Positions 10,653-20,757 of a stretch of DNA of 64,000 nucleotides are shown piece by piece. Source of the stretch: Segetibacter sp. (lineage in GTDB: Bacteria; Bacteroidota; Bacteroidia; Chitinophagales; Chitinophagaceae); assembly GCA_028288485.1 (NCBI GenBank), contig JAQBNO010000021.1:1-64000 (forward strand), given 5' to 3'. Made by a program: the position numbers and the translations under genes. Under the pieces are notes generated by a model. It saw only the letters and a program-made list of their open reading frames with translations. It ran no database searches and had not been told where the DNA came from. Each line of letters starts with the position of its first letter. Positions within the stretch are counted from its first letter, which is position 1.

Positions 10653-11025
10653 ATGAAAAAGCTATTGTTCTTCGTTTTATTAGTTGTGGGTGTTAGTTTT
10701 GCTAGCCGGGCCCGGTGGAAATTCTATTACTATCCTTCTTCCAACACTTATTAGGATGTAAGCCAAAAGCGGTACGTATACCAAGACAATGGGAGTTGGA
10801 CACCAGGTGACCGTGTTACCTGTTAGCATCAGGACAGTTAACGGGCCTCGTTATATCGTGTATAATCAAACTCCTGATGTTTGGATACAAAATGAAACCC
10901 ATGTAAAAAAATACAAAGCGCCTAAACAAAAACATTATCCTAAAGGAAAGGCATACCGTTACAAAGGATCCAATTCACACAAGAGCGAGGGAGACAAGGG
11001 GAAAGGCAAAAATGGTAAGCACTAA
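10653..11025 (+). pseudogene. Degraded small exported protein gene (in-frame TAG plus frameshift)
   Basis: MKKLLFFVLLVVGVSFASRARWKFYYYPSSNTY*DVSQKRYVYQDNGSWTPGDRVTC*; another frame then continues VTVLPVSIRTVNGPRYIVYNQTPDVWIQNETHVKKYKAPKQKH...*. Confidence 0.65.
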
Positions 11026-11047
11026 AATTTAGAAAATTGCAATTATA

Positions 11048-11079
11048 AAAAAGACCCTCACACGATGAGGGTCTTTTTG
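11048..11079. terminator. Rho-independent terminator hairpin
   Basis: AAAAGACCCTCACACGATGAGGGTCTTTTT. Confidence 0.85.
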
Positions 11080-11203
11080 TTATACGTACCTTTTGTATAA
11101 CCATAAAGTGTAAAACAAAAAAGCATTCCTGACTGGTTAATTGCCCCGGTTTTCGTCTTTAATATTAGTAATACAGTTGTTTGTGCGCAAGTTGGCCAAA
11201 AAC

Positions 11204-11515
11204 TTAGAGTTTCGATTCACCCATAGGAAGTTTAACTTCCTCGCCGGGAAATGAAAAATTGTTGTTGACAAAATTATTTTTCAGGGATTTTACTTTTGTA
11301 ATTCCTTCCGGGTTTATAGATATAGCAATTTTATCAAGTTGCTTGATATTAATCAGCTTTTCTGCTGCCAGGGCTTCCAAATGTTTTTGAATTAACGACC
11401 AGTCTTGCGTTTGCCTTAATATAATTTCATGAGGCGTACATAAATAAGTATGTGGAGACGGGTCTGACTTGACGATTTCATAGATAGTTGACAGGGTTTG
11501 ATAGCAGGCTTCCAT
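11204..11515 (-). CDS. Hypothetical protein
   Basis: 103-aa ORF with plausible composition; no family recognised. Confidence 0.5.
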   Translation of the reverse strand: MEACYQTLSTIYEIVKSDPSPHTYLCTPHEIILRQTQDWSLIQKHLEALAAEKLINIKQLDKIAISINPEGITKVKSLKNNFVNNNFSFPGEEVKLPMGESKL

Positions 11516-11736
11516 CGATTAAAAATACTTCAAAATCCTGCGTTTTCAATTAAAGTGGCCTAAATAGTTGTCAACATTAATATATGTATGCACCGCGATT
11601 TTGTTAGTAACTATGCCTCGAACTGGGCTACAACTTAATTTTTTTTATCCGTCGTTTACTTAGCAGTTAAGTTTACGCGCTCTGGCATATATACTATTAT
11701 GCTTAATATTGCTGTGTCAGCATAAGAACGAACGGT

Positions 11737-12159
11737 ATGAAAATACATCAGCAAACAATAAGGCTTTCGGAACGAAGGAGAGGCTTTCACCTTATTACAA
11801 AAGAAATTATAGGTGCACTTCCTGGAATATCAGAAATAAGAACAGGCATGTGCCAGGTTTTTATCCAGCATACTTCTGCTTCGTTAACCATTAATGAAAA
11901 TGCCGACCCTTCTGTAAGAAAAGACTTTGAAACGTATTTTAATAAAGCAGTGCGGGAAAATGATCCTGATTATATTCATACCGATGAAGGATCCGACGAC
12001 ATGCCCGCGCATTTAAAAGCAGCAATCCTGGGGTCTTCTGTGTTGATTCCTATACGCAACGGCAAGCTGGCCTTTGGAACATGGCAGGGCATTTATTTGT
12101 GTGAACACCGGAATTCCGGGGGGGCAAGAAATTTCGTCATTACCGCATGGGGTGAATAA
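11737..12159 (+). CDS. YjbQ/UPF0047 family protein (secondary thiamine-phosphate synthase-like)
   Basis: CQVFIQHTSASLTINENADPSVRKD...HTDEGSDDMPAHLKAAILGSSVLIPI...LAFGTWQGIYLCEHR. Confidence 0.92.
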   Translation: MKIHQQTIRLSERRRGFHLITKEIIGALPGISEIRTGMCQVFIQHTSASLTINENADPSVRKDFETYFNKAVRENDPDYIHTDEGSDDMPAHLKAAILGSSVLIPIRNGKLAFGTWQGIYLCEHRNSGGARNFVITAWGE

Positions 12160-12174
12160 CAGGTTATAAAATAA

Positions 12175-12203
12175 ATAGGTCTGGCATTAAAGCCAGACCT
12201 ATT
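12175..12203. terminator. Bidirectional terminator hairpin between convergent genes
   Basis: AATAGGTCTGGC-ATTAA-AGCCAGACCTATT. Confidence 0.8.
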
Positions 12204-12225
12204 TAAAACACAGAAAGTGCATCTT

Positions 12226-13221
12226 TTATTTTGCAGGGGTTAATACAATGTTTCTGAACTCAATAGGTCCATGGTCGCCTTGCAACAGTAAGGGCCCTGG
12301 TTCGCCCTCTTTACTATCAAGCGCACCACCAGTGATGCCCGGAATTTCCTGGTTGCAGACAACAGTCTTGCCGTTAGCGACAACTGTAATCATTCGTCCT
12401 ATAAGTGTAACATCGTATGATTGCCACTCACCGGCTTCCTTTGCCACCATTTCGCTGGGTGAAACAAATCCGTATACAGCACCCAACTGGTCTTTAAGTG
12501 GTTCTAACCCTTTACTGTCTGCAATCTGTAATTCGTATCTTCCCCTAAGATAAACTCCGCTGTTGCTGCCTTTGTCATATCTAAATTCAATGTGCAACTT
12601 AAAGTCGGTGAAGCGTTCGTCTGTCACAAGGTTAGAACCGGATTTTGGGCTTCTCAGAATGCCGTTTTCCGCTTTCCACTGGTTTTCGCCCATAGCATGC
12701 CAACCTTTCAGATCTGTGCCGCTGAACAACTTAACCGGTTTCCCCCACGCAGGTTCACCCTGTCGACGAAGGGAGGGTGCCCGGACACCTGTCCAGTTAT
12801 AAGTTTTCCCGTCGGGCAGCAGGATAGAGCCGCCCAGGTTATTTCCTTGCAGGGTACCTTCCACTGAAAGATCATTCCCGGTCTCCCATTGGGGCGGGAT
12901 TGAAAAACTCATCTTTCCACCGCTAAAATTAACCTTTGAAATAGGTCGTGCACTTCCACTTGAACCAACAAAGTCACCTACCAGTGTATGCAACCCTGAA
13001 TGCCGCACTTCCAGCCACGATGGAATTTCTTTTCCCTGCATATTAATGGTAATATCCCACCGGCCCTCAAGAGTGGAGGAATCGGCATTCTCATTGCCAA
13101 CCTCGTTTGCTTGCGCAGATGAAGCCCCTAAAAACACAAATAAAACTGCTTGTGCGAGGTTTCGGGAAATGCGGAGAATAATAACTGAAAAACTTTTCAT
13201 ATGGTTTGTTTTAGTGTTCAT
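12226..13221 (-). CDS. DUF1080 (3-keto-disaccharide hydrolase-like) family protein
   Basis: KLFSGTDLKGWHAMGENQWKAENGILRSPKSGSNLVTDERFTDFKLHIEFRYDKGSNSGVYLRGRYELQI. Likely start is MNTKTNHMKSF at 13221; the ORF extension to 13413 looks non-coding. Confidence 0.88.
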   Translation of the reverse strand: MNTKTNHMKSFSVIILRISRNLAQAVLFVFLGASSAQANEVGNENADSSTLEGRWDITINMQGKEIPSWLEVRHSGLHTLVGDFVGSSGSARPISKVNFSGGKMSFSIPPQWETGNDLSVEGTLQGNNLGGSILLPDGKTYNWTGVRAPSLRRQGEPAWGKPVKLFSGTDLKGWHAMGENQWKAENGILRSPKSGSNLVTDERFTDFKLHIEFRYDKGSNSGVYLRGRYELQIADSKGLEPLKDQLGAVYGFVSPSEMVAKEAGEWQSYDVTLIGRMITVVANGKTVVCNQEIPGITGGALDSKEGEPGPLLLQGDHGPIEFRNIVLTPAK

Positions 13222-13504
13222 GGTTTTGAAAGTACAATAAATGACCGGATTGGAAAAAAGTCTAAAGAAAAAAATGGTAGAAAAATTCGAAAGCGGTATT
13301 CGAAAGCGGTAAAAGTGGGAGAAGCAAAATTGCAGAGTGAAAATCTGCCGATAAACGGAGCGTCGCAAGTAAAGGAAAATGAACGATGAACTGCCGGCTC
13401 CCAAAAAAAACATAATTAAGAAGGGAGATGCTGTTTATACTTCTTCGACTGTTCGAAAAAGGGTAGAGGAAAGTCTTTCTGCTTCCTCCCCAGAAATCAT
13501 CCTA

Positions 13505-13966
13505 TTAAAATAAATTTAATTTGTGCTTGCCTTCATATGTGAAAGGGATTGTAACGTAGAAACCGCCTTTACCAACCCTTGTGCTTCCTTTGGCGCCAAT
13601 GAGCACCTCTTTACTTAGAAATAGATTTAGGGAGTTCGTTAGGATATTTTTCATGTCTACATCAAAGCTGGCGGGTAAGGTAAATTCAGAAGCCTGGGGA
13701 ATTCGCATTGTTGTGTCCAACACAAATTTTCCTAAAAGGACACTATTGAGATAAATGTCTGAATCTACCTTTTTAAGATCTACGCCGTAACTATTGGGAT
13801 TAAAAAAAACAAGGTCCATCGATACCCTCGACTTCGTTGCACCGAAACCTTCCACTTTAAAATTTTTAATATCCCTGTAATCAAAAGCCTGCGGCTTTTG
13901 ACAGGAAGTAGTAATGCCCAAAATCAGGACCGCGAGGAGGGGGAGGAGCTTTGTCATAAATTCCAT
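13505..13966 (-). CDS. LEA14-like (LEA type 2 family) lipoprotein
   Basis: Lipobox ITTSC; FKVEGFGATKSRVSMDLVFFNPNSYGVDLKKVDSDIYLNSVLLG. Confidence 0.75.
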   Translation of the reverse strand: MEFMTKLLPLLAVLILGITTSCQKPQAFDYRDIKNFKVEGFGATKSRVSMDLVFFNPNSYGVDLKKVDSDIYLNSVLLGKFVLDTTMRIPQASEFTLPASFDVDMKNILTNSLNLFLSKEVLIGAKGSTRVGKGGFYVTIPFTYEGKHKLNLF

Positions 13967-14248
13967 TTATTGCAAAATAAAGGACTTTAAGGTTATACGG
14001 AGGAAAAACAAGCTTAAAACCTCTATATTTGTTACTAATATTTTTAGAATTCAGGCCTCCGCAATCCAATCTTTTTAATAATATCCATGACTAATATTTT
14101 TAGTTAAGTATAATTGAAATAACGCATTGCTGGCCATACGTTTATGTGTATTAATTAATATATTAAATAGAGCAACTTTATAGCAGTTTAGGCTTTATAA
14201 CAGCTCTGCATCCGGATTTACGAAGCCCTCCTGTAAAAACAAATAATT

Positions 14249-14872
14249 ATGTCTTTAGTCATTGAAAATCAATTGTTTCCATGTGTAGATTACATTAAAA
14301 AAGTAATTAAAACAAAATATGTGAAATTGGAGCAATGTGAAAGCTTTCAAAAAATGAGTTTTCGCAATCGCTACATCATAGCGGGGGCGAATGGAATAAC
14401 AAGTCTTACCATACCGGTTGCCGGGGGCAGGGAGCAAAAACAATTAATTAAAGAAGTTCAAATAGATTACACAACTAATTGGAATACAATACATTGGAGA
14501 AGTATATGCTCTGCTTATAGCAAGGCGCCATTTTTTGATTACTATGCCTCGGATATTAAGAATTTGATCTTCTCGGAAGAGAAAAAACTTTTTACTCTTA
14601 ATATTAATATTTTAGATTACATCCTTAAGACATTAAATATCAATACGTTAATAGAATATACTTCTAGCTTTCAAAAGGATTATATAGAAGAAGTTGATTG
14701 CAGGAATGAAATTCTTCCAAAGAACTTTCAGACAAACAGGGAGAACTGGACTCCAAAATATTCGCAGGTTTTTGAAGACAGGTTGGGATTTCAGCCAAAT
14801 TTGAGTATACTTGACTTGTTATTCTGCGAAGGACCTAATGCCATACACCTATTGAACTCCAGTGTTAAATAG
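14249..14872 (+). CDS. WbqC family protein
   Basis: ENQLFPCVDYIKKVIKTKYVKLEQCESFQKMSFRNRYIIAGANGITSLTIPV...WRSICSAYSKAPFFDYY. Confidence 0.85.
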   Translation: MSLVIENQLFPCVDYIKKVIKTKYVKLEQCESFQKMSFRNRYIIAGANGITSLTIPVAGGREQKQLIKEVQIDYTTNWNTIHWRSICSAYSKAPFFDYYASDIKNLIFSEEKKLFTLNINILDYILKTLNINTLIEYTSSFQKDYIEEVDCRNEILPKNFQTNRENWTPKYSQVFEDRLGFQPNLSILDLLFCEGPNAIHLLNSSVK

Positions 14873-14954
14873 TTTTCCTCAAGCAGCTATTTGTTCTATA
14901 AATTTATCTTACCAACGACATTTTTTATCCTTCCAATACGTCCACATTCATTTT

Positions 14955-17900
14955 ATGCTCCGAAGCTTGCTGTATACATTTTTCTTACTGTTAGTATTTA
15001 CGGCCGCTGATGCACAGGAGTTGTCAAATAAAGGCAAAGAGTTTTGGGTGGGGTACGGTTATCACCAGGATATGAAAGCTGCAGGAAATGCTTTGAATGA
15101 CCAGGATATGAGGTTGTATTTTACTTCAGATGTAGCCGCCGCAGTAAAAGTAGAAATACCGGGTGTAGGTTGGTCTAAAACGTACCAGGTTACTGCAAAT
15201 GCAGTTACTGAGTCGGACCCGATACCAAAAGATGGTGGACAAGATTCGCGTTTAAATGAAGAAGGGACCTTTAATAGGGGCATACATATAACCAGCAATC
15301 AACCTATTGTTGCCTATGCTCATATATATAGTTCATCGAATTCAGGTGCTTCACTGTTATTTCCGGTTGAAACACTAGGGTCGGATTATTATTCATTGAA
15401 TTTCACACAGAAAGCTAATACTGGTGACGCGCATTCCTGGGCTTTTGTTATTGCAACAGAAGATAATACCGAGGTTGAAATCACTCCTTCTGCAAAAACT
15501 CTTAAGCACAACGCTGGACAAAGTTTTGTTGTTCCATTAAAAAAGGGAGAAATTTTTAACCTGATGGGTGAGACAACAGGTCTTACGGGAGTGGATTTAA
15601 CAGGAACAAGGATCCGTTCGGTACGGAACGGAATTCAAAGTTGTGAAAAAATAGCAGTTTTTTCGGGAGCCGGCCGTGTTTCAATTAATTGTGATAACGC
15701 CGCAGACGCCCCTTCCGCCGACAATCTGATACAACAGGTATTTCCACGGAGTGCCTGGGGAAACAAGTATCTTACTGTTCCTACTGCCAAACTTTCAAAT
15801 AACTATTTCCGCATTGCAGTAAACGATCCCTCTACTGTTGTTACAGTTGGTGGCGTTCGACTTACAAAACTCGAACGCAATTTTTACTATGAGATTATCG
15901 CAAACACACCACAAAGCATTGTTTCGGATAAGCCGGTAATGGTAGCTCAATATATCACTTCGAGTGATGCGAACGGTTCGAAGCCCTGCGGAAATTCATT
16001 TGGTGCCTATGGAGACCCGGAAATGATTTACATAAGTCCGATAGAACAAACAATTGATAAGATAACATTAAACTCAACCAGGCATTATCAAATTGCCTAT
16101 CATTATATTAATGTAATTATTAAATCTTCAGCCGTCCAAAGTTTTAGGTTAGATGGAGTACCGGGGGCTGGTTCTTTTTCGACTCATGCTGGAGATCCTG
16201 CTTTTTCTTTTGCGACGTTTGAAGTTAAGGCAGGCTCTCATAATCTCCGGGCCGATGCCGGATTTAATGCAATTGCCTACGGATATGGAGAAACTGAGTC
16301 GTACGGTTACAATGCCGGTACTAATATAAAAGACTTAAACCGCTTTATTACTATTCAAAACCCCTATAGCCCGGTAGACATTCCTGTTACTTGTAAGAAT
16401 ACTATTTTTTCTCCTTCTCTCACGTTACCTTACCAGCCTTCATCTATCATTTGGGATTTTGCCGACAATCCCAATCTTTCTCCTTCACAAGCAATTCCGA
16501 TAAGCAATCCCGTTGTATCCACGAGTTATGTGAAAGATGGAGTTACTCTGTACGTTTATACTTTGCAAACGCAATTCACATTTAACGGAACCGGTACTTT
16601 TCCTGTTAAGGTCACTACCGATAATTCTTCTGCAAACAGTTGTAACGGCCAACAAGTAAATACTTTTGATATAACTGTGCTCCCGGCACCGATCGCTGAT
16701 TTTACTTACACCCATTCAGGATGTGCCACAGACGCTGCCACTTTTAAAGATGCTTCAACCGATAACGGAAAACCTTTATATAAATGGGTATGGGATTTTG
16801 GAGATGGACCTGCAGATACAAGGCAAAATCCGCCAAAAACTTTTTCTGCTGCAGCAACCTATAATGTGAAATTAACCGCGATAAATGATATTGGCTGTTT
16901 CGGAGAAACTACAAAACCACTTATAATAGATCCACAGCCTGTTGCTGATTTTAATTTTTCTTCGCCGGCCTGTGTTAACAGCCCGGTTACTTTTACCGAC
17001 GCTTCAACAATTCCGTCGGGCAGTATTACCAAATGGTATTGGAATTTCGGCAACGGTAAAACAACGACCGAAACTTCAAAAGCCCCTATAACCAGCATGT
17101 ATGAAACGACGGGACCGAAGAGCGTTTCATTGCAGGTCGAAAACAGTTCCGGCTGTAAAAGTGCAGTAGTTACTAAAAGTATTACCGTATATGCAAGTCC
17201 AACGGTTGATTTTGATTTGGCTGCAGTTTGTTTACCTTCCGGAGTGGCAATGTTTAACAATCTTTCTTCGATTAGTGATGGAACTGCTGCCTCACTCACC
17301 TTTTTATGGAGTTTTGGCGACGGAGGTACTTCTACAGACAAAAATCCTTCCTATCCTTACAAAACTACCGGGCCGTTTAGTGTACTTCTTAAAGCAACTT
17401 CTGCTGCCGGCTGCAGCAAGGATTCAACAAAGATTGTTTCAAATATATACGAACAGCCAAAAGCAGTCTTTACAAATTCAGCTAAGTTATGTGTTCCAGA
17501 CAGCATTTATTTTACCGATAACAGTACTGCATCTAATAGTTCTGTCACGGAATGGAATTGGAGTTTTGGTGATGGAACGACGAGTAAACTTCGAAATCCA
17601 GCCAAAAAATATGCTGCCAAAGGGTCTTACATTGTTACATTATCTATTAGATCTGCCGCAGGCTGTATTTCTCAGACTGAACAAAAAACAATTATTATCA
17701 ATGAAGCTCCTACCGCTGCTTTTGCCATTTCTAACTCTACCTGCGAAAATCAGCCCGTTACAATAACTGATCAATCTAAGGCTAATTCAGGCAGTATTCA
17801 ATCCTGGTCTTGGATTTTTGGCGACGGAACTTCAACCACTAATCAAAGTCCCAATCCTTTTTCAAAAACCTATAGTATCCAGGGTGATTATACAATCAAG

Positions 17901-19280
17901 CTGGTTACACAAACCGACGTGGGTTGTACAAGCGATACGGGCAGGCAAAAAATAACCGTACGCCCATTACCTGTTACTAATTTTTTAATGCCTGAAATTT
18001 GCGTTAACGATCCATTTGCTGCATTTACAGATAGCAGTAATATTCCCGGAAGCCCGGGAAGTCGCCTGACTTATAGCTGGAACTTCGGCGATCAATATGC
18101 AACGAATACAAATCCGAATACTTCAACACAACAACATCCACAACATAAATATTCCGTTGCCGGCATTTATAATGTTTCTCTCACTACAACATCGAATACC
18201 GGTTGTTCTTCTACTATTACAAAACCGTTTACCGTAAACAGTGCTGTACCTAAGGCTGATTTCAAGGTTAACACTACCGGTAACATTTGCAGTAATACAG
18301 CCATAGAAATTGAAAATACTTCGACAGTTGATATTGGGACAATAATAAAAATTGAGATAACATGGGACGCTAACCAGCCTGGTTCTGTAGTAACAATTGA
18401 TCATCCTGTGGCAGGTACACTCTATTCTCATACCTACCCGCTATCGAACAAAACAGAAGTTTACCAGGTGCGTTTACGAGCTTACACGGGGAAAAGCTGT
18501 GCAACTGAAAAAGTTATCCCTGTAACAGTTCAGGCGACGCCGAAAGTTACTTTTACCCCAGTTCCGGCCATGTGCCTCAATGATACTGCCCGTTCAATTA
18601 CGCAGGCAAAAGAAACAAGCGGTCTTACCGGTACGTTTTCATTTTCAGGGAAAGGTGTTTCTCCTTCCGGCCTATTTTCTCCCTCAACAGCCGGAGTTGG
18701 CCGTTCTGTCATTACATATACTTATACCTCCAACGAAGGCTGTAAAGACTCTGCTTCCCAAACTATCACCGTAATAGCTAATCCAACAGTTCGTTCAATG
18801 CCACGACTATTTGTTGCACAAGGAGGATCGGTTGTTTTAGATCCGGTAATAACAGGAAATGTTTCGTCATACAAATGGACACCACCTACCTTTTTGGACA
18901 ATGCCAACATTCGAAGACCAAGGAGTTCGCCTGACAAGGATATTACTTACCGGCTGACGGTAACTGGAGATGGTGGTTGCAAAGGTTATGGCGACATTAC
19001 CGTTAGTTTTCTTCTCGCTCCAATAATTCCGGGAGCATTTTCACCAAACGGAGATGGAATTAATGACAAATGGCTTATCAAGTCTCTCGATTCTTATCCC
19101 AACGCTACTGTTGATGTTTTCAACAGGTACGGTAAAATAGTCTTTAGTTCAAAAGGTTACGCACGGCCGTGGGACGGAACGTTTGCTGGAGGTAGTTTGC
19201 CGGTAGGAGTATACTACTATATTATCAGCACGGGAAATGGGGTAAAAGCATTTACAGGGTCAGTTACCATATTGAAATAA
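14955..19280 (+). CDS. PKD-repeat, IgGFc-binding-like surface protein with gliding motility-associated (T9SS type B) C-terminus
   Basis: Signal peptide MLRSLLYTFFLLLVFTAADAQ; about six PKD repeats of W.FGDG type; C-terminal PGAFSPNGDGINDKWLI...YYYIISTGNGVKAFTGSVTILK. Start moved from 14862 to the signal-peptide Met. Confidence 0.93.
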   Translation: MLRSLLYTFFLLLVFTAADAQELSNKGKEFWVGYGYHQDMKAAGNALNDQDMRLYFTSDVAAAVKVEIPGVGWSKTYQVTANAVTESDPIPKDGGQDSRLNEEGTFNRGIHITSNQPIVAYAHIYSSSNSGASLLFPVETLGSDYYSLNFTQKANTGDAHSWAFVIATEDNTEVEITPSAKTLKHNAGQSFVVPLKKGEIFNLMGETTGLTGVDLTGTRIRSVRNGIQSCEKIAVFSGAGRVSINCDNAADAPSADNLIQQVFPRSAWGNKYLTVPTAKLSNNYFRIAVNDPSTVVTVGGVRLTKLERNFYYEIIANTPQSIVSDKPVMVAQYITSSDANGSKPCGNSFGAYGDPEMIYISPIEQTIDKITLNSTRHYQIAYHYINVIIKSSAVQSFRLDGVPGAGSFSTHAGDPAFSFATFEVKAGSHNLRADAGFNAIAYGYGETESYGYNAGTNIKDLNRFITIQNPYSPVDIPVTCKNTIFSPSLTLPYQPSSIIWDFADNPNLSPSQAIPISNPVVSTSYVKDGVTLYVYTLQTQFTFNGTGTFPVKVTTDNSSANSCNGQQVNTFDITVLPAPIADFTYTHSGCATDAATFKDASTDNGKPLYKWVWDFGDGPADTRQNPPKTFSAAATYNVKLTAINDIGCFGETTKPLIIDPQPVADFNFSSPACVNSPVTFTDASTIPSGSITKWYWNFGNGKTTTETSKAPITSMYETTGPKSVSLQVENSSGCKSAVVTKSITVYASPTVDFDLAAVCLPSGVAMFNNLSSISDGTAASLTFLWSFGDGGTSTDKNPSYPYKTTGPFSVLLKATSAAGCSKDSTKIVSNIYEQPKAVFTNSAKLCVPDSIYFTDNSTASNSSVTEWNWSFGDGTTSKLRNPAKKYAAKGSYIVTLSIRSAAGCISQTEQKTIIINEAPTAAFAISNSTCENQPVTITDQSKANSGSIQSWSWIFGDGTSTTNQSPNPFSKTYSIQGDYTIKLVTQTDVGCTSDTGRQKITVRPLPVTNFLMPEICVNDPFAAFTDSSNIPGSPGSRLTYSWNFGDQYATNTNPNTSTQQHPQHKYSVAGIYNVSLTTTSNTGCSSTITKPFTVNSAVPKADFKVNTTGNICSNTAIEIENTSTVDIGTIIKIEITWDANQPGSVVTIDHPVAGTLYSHTYPLSNKTEVYQVRLRAYTGKSCATEKVIPVTVQATPKVTFTPVPAMCLNDTARSITQAKETSGLTGTFSFSGKGVSPSGLFSPSTAGVGRSVITYTYTSNEGCKDSASQTITVIANPTVRSMPRLFVAQGGSVVLDPVITGNVSSYKWTPPTFLDNANIRRPRSSPDKDITYRLTVTGDGGCKGYGDITVSFLLAPIIPGAFSPNGDGINDKWLIKSLDSYPNATVDVFNRYGKIVFSSKGYARPWDGTFAGGSLPVGVYYYIISTGNGVKAFTGSVTILK

Positions 19281-19391
19281 GGGGCTCTAATTATTTTAAG
19301 TAATTTTTAATCGTTGTAATATTTAAACGATAAAATCGTTTTTGGTAAAGGGCCATCCAATATTTATTTGACAATAACCTAATTTTAAACA

Positions 19392-20417
19392 ATGAAAAGA
19401 ATATTACTTTTTACTGTTGCTGTTCTTTATACACTAAGTAGTGTTTCTTTTGCTCAACAACTACCGCATTATACTCAATACGCACTTAATAATTATATTT
19501 TAAACCCTGCCATCGCCGGTATCGAAAATTATACAGATGTGAAAATTAGCCACCGGCAGCAATGGGTTGGAATAGATGGAGCACCTGTAACTACTTATTT
19601 AACCATTCAGGGCCCCATAAAAAAGAGTGACTATCAGCGGGTATCTTCAACGGGTTTTAGTGCTACAGGAGAAAATCCAAGGGGAAAAGCATATTGGCAG
19701 GATTATACAAAAGCCGACCCACACAGTGGAATTGGTTTAACAATTCTTAATGATCGTACGGGCCCTTTAAACAGGTTTTCAGCATACGGAACTTATGCCT
19801 ATCATTTAGGTATCTCGGCACGAACAAGTCTCGCCGTCGGCGTGTCCGCCGGGATAAAGAATACGACTTTAAATGCCGGTAAACTTTCTTTTGATGTTCC
19901 TGTTGATCCTGTGGTTTTCGGAAGCGGTTACCTTAATAGATTAAGTCCCGATATTAATGCAGGTATCTGGTTGTATTCTGCTGATTTTTTTGCCGGAATT
20001 TCTCTTCAAAATATTATTCCTTCCCGGCTAAAATTTTCAGAAGACACTGTGCGACTGGCCGGTGGAAAATTAATACCTCATACTTTTGTTACTGCCGGCT
20101 ATAAATTATTCGTTAACGATGACATTACTTTTCTTCCAAGTACCTTAGTGAAATATGTTACCGGTACGCCTGTTAGTTTCGATTTAAATGCCAGGTTCCA
20201 GTATCGTGATTTTTTATGGTTAGGAGGAAGTTACCGTAACCAGGATGGAATGGCAGCGATGCTTGGAATGAATATCAGCAATAGTATAAATGTTGGTTAT
20301 TCTTACGATATTACTACATCAAGGCTTAATACTGTGAGTCGCGGTTCTCATGAAATTTTAATTGGTTTCCTTTTGGGAAACAGCTATGGAGACTGGTGTC
20401 CACGCAACTTATGGTAG
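19392..20417 (+). CDS. PorP/SprF family type IX secretion membrane protein
   Basis: AQQLPHYTQYALNNYILNPAIAGIENYTDVKISHRQQWVGIDGAPVT. Confidence 0.95.
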   Translation: MKRILLFTVAVLYTLSSVSFAQQLPHYTQYALNNYILNPAIAGIENYTDVKISHRQQWVGIDGAPVTTYLTIQGPIKKSDYQRVSSTGFSATGENPRGKAYWQDYTKADPHSGIGLTILNDRTGPLNRFSAYGTYAYHLGISARTSLAVGVSAGIKNTTLNAGKLSFDVPVDPVVFGSGYLNRLSPDINAGIWLYSADFFAGISLQNIIPSRLKFSEDTVRLAGGKLIPHTFVTAGYKLFVNDDITFLPSTLVKYVTGTPVSFDLNARFQYRDFLWLGGSYRNQDGMAAMLGMNISNSINVGYSYDITTSRLNTVSRGSHEILIGFLLGNSYGDWCPRNLW

Positions 20418-20757
20418 TTTTTTTTAACCGGCATCATTTCACTGTTCGTCTCGGTTTGTCCGCTGGTTCCCTTTGGTAATGGCACTTCCGGATGTATCGT
20501 GATACTCCATCTTTTTTTGGCGCCCCGGTTTAGCACCTACTTCGGCAGAAGGCGGTTAAACAAAACACCTACTCCTAACGTTATTCCATTTTTCAACCGA
20601 CATTATAGAAATGTACATAAAGGGAACCAAACTTTTAAAGCGCGGTAGCTAAAATACCTGGAGAGCAGCTTGGCGGCAAGAGTAAGCCTTAGTACAAAAG
20701 CATAATAAAAGCCAACTGTCACCAGTCGGCCTTCATTCGCGGTAATTATTTAAAGCC

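Noticed and set aside
12248-12867. Plus-strand ORFs opposite the DUF1080 gene
   Set aside because: Antisense shadows of a well-supported minus-strand CDS.
14862-14954. N-terminal extension of the PKD protein to 14862
   Set aside because: Overlaps the WbqC gene, and a canonical signal peptide begins at 14955.
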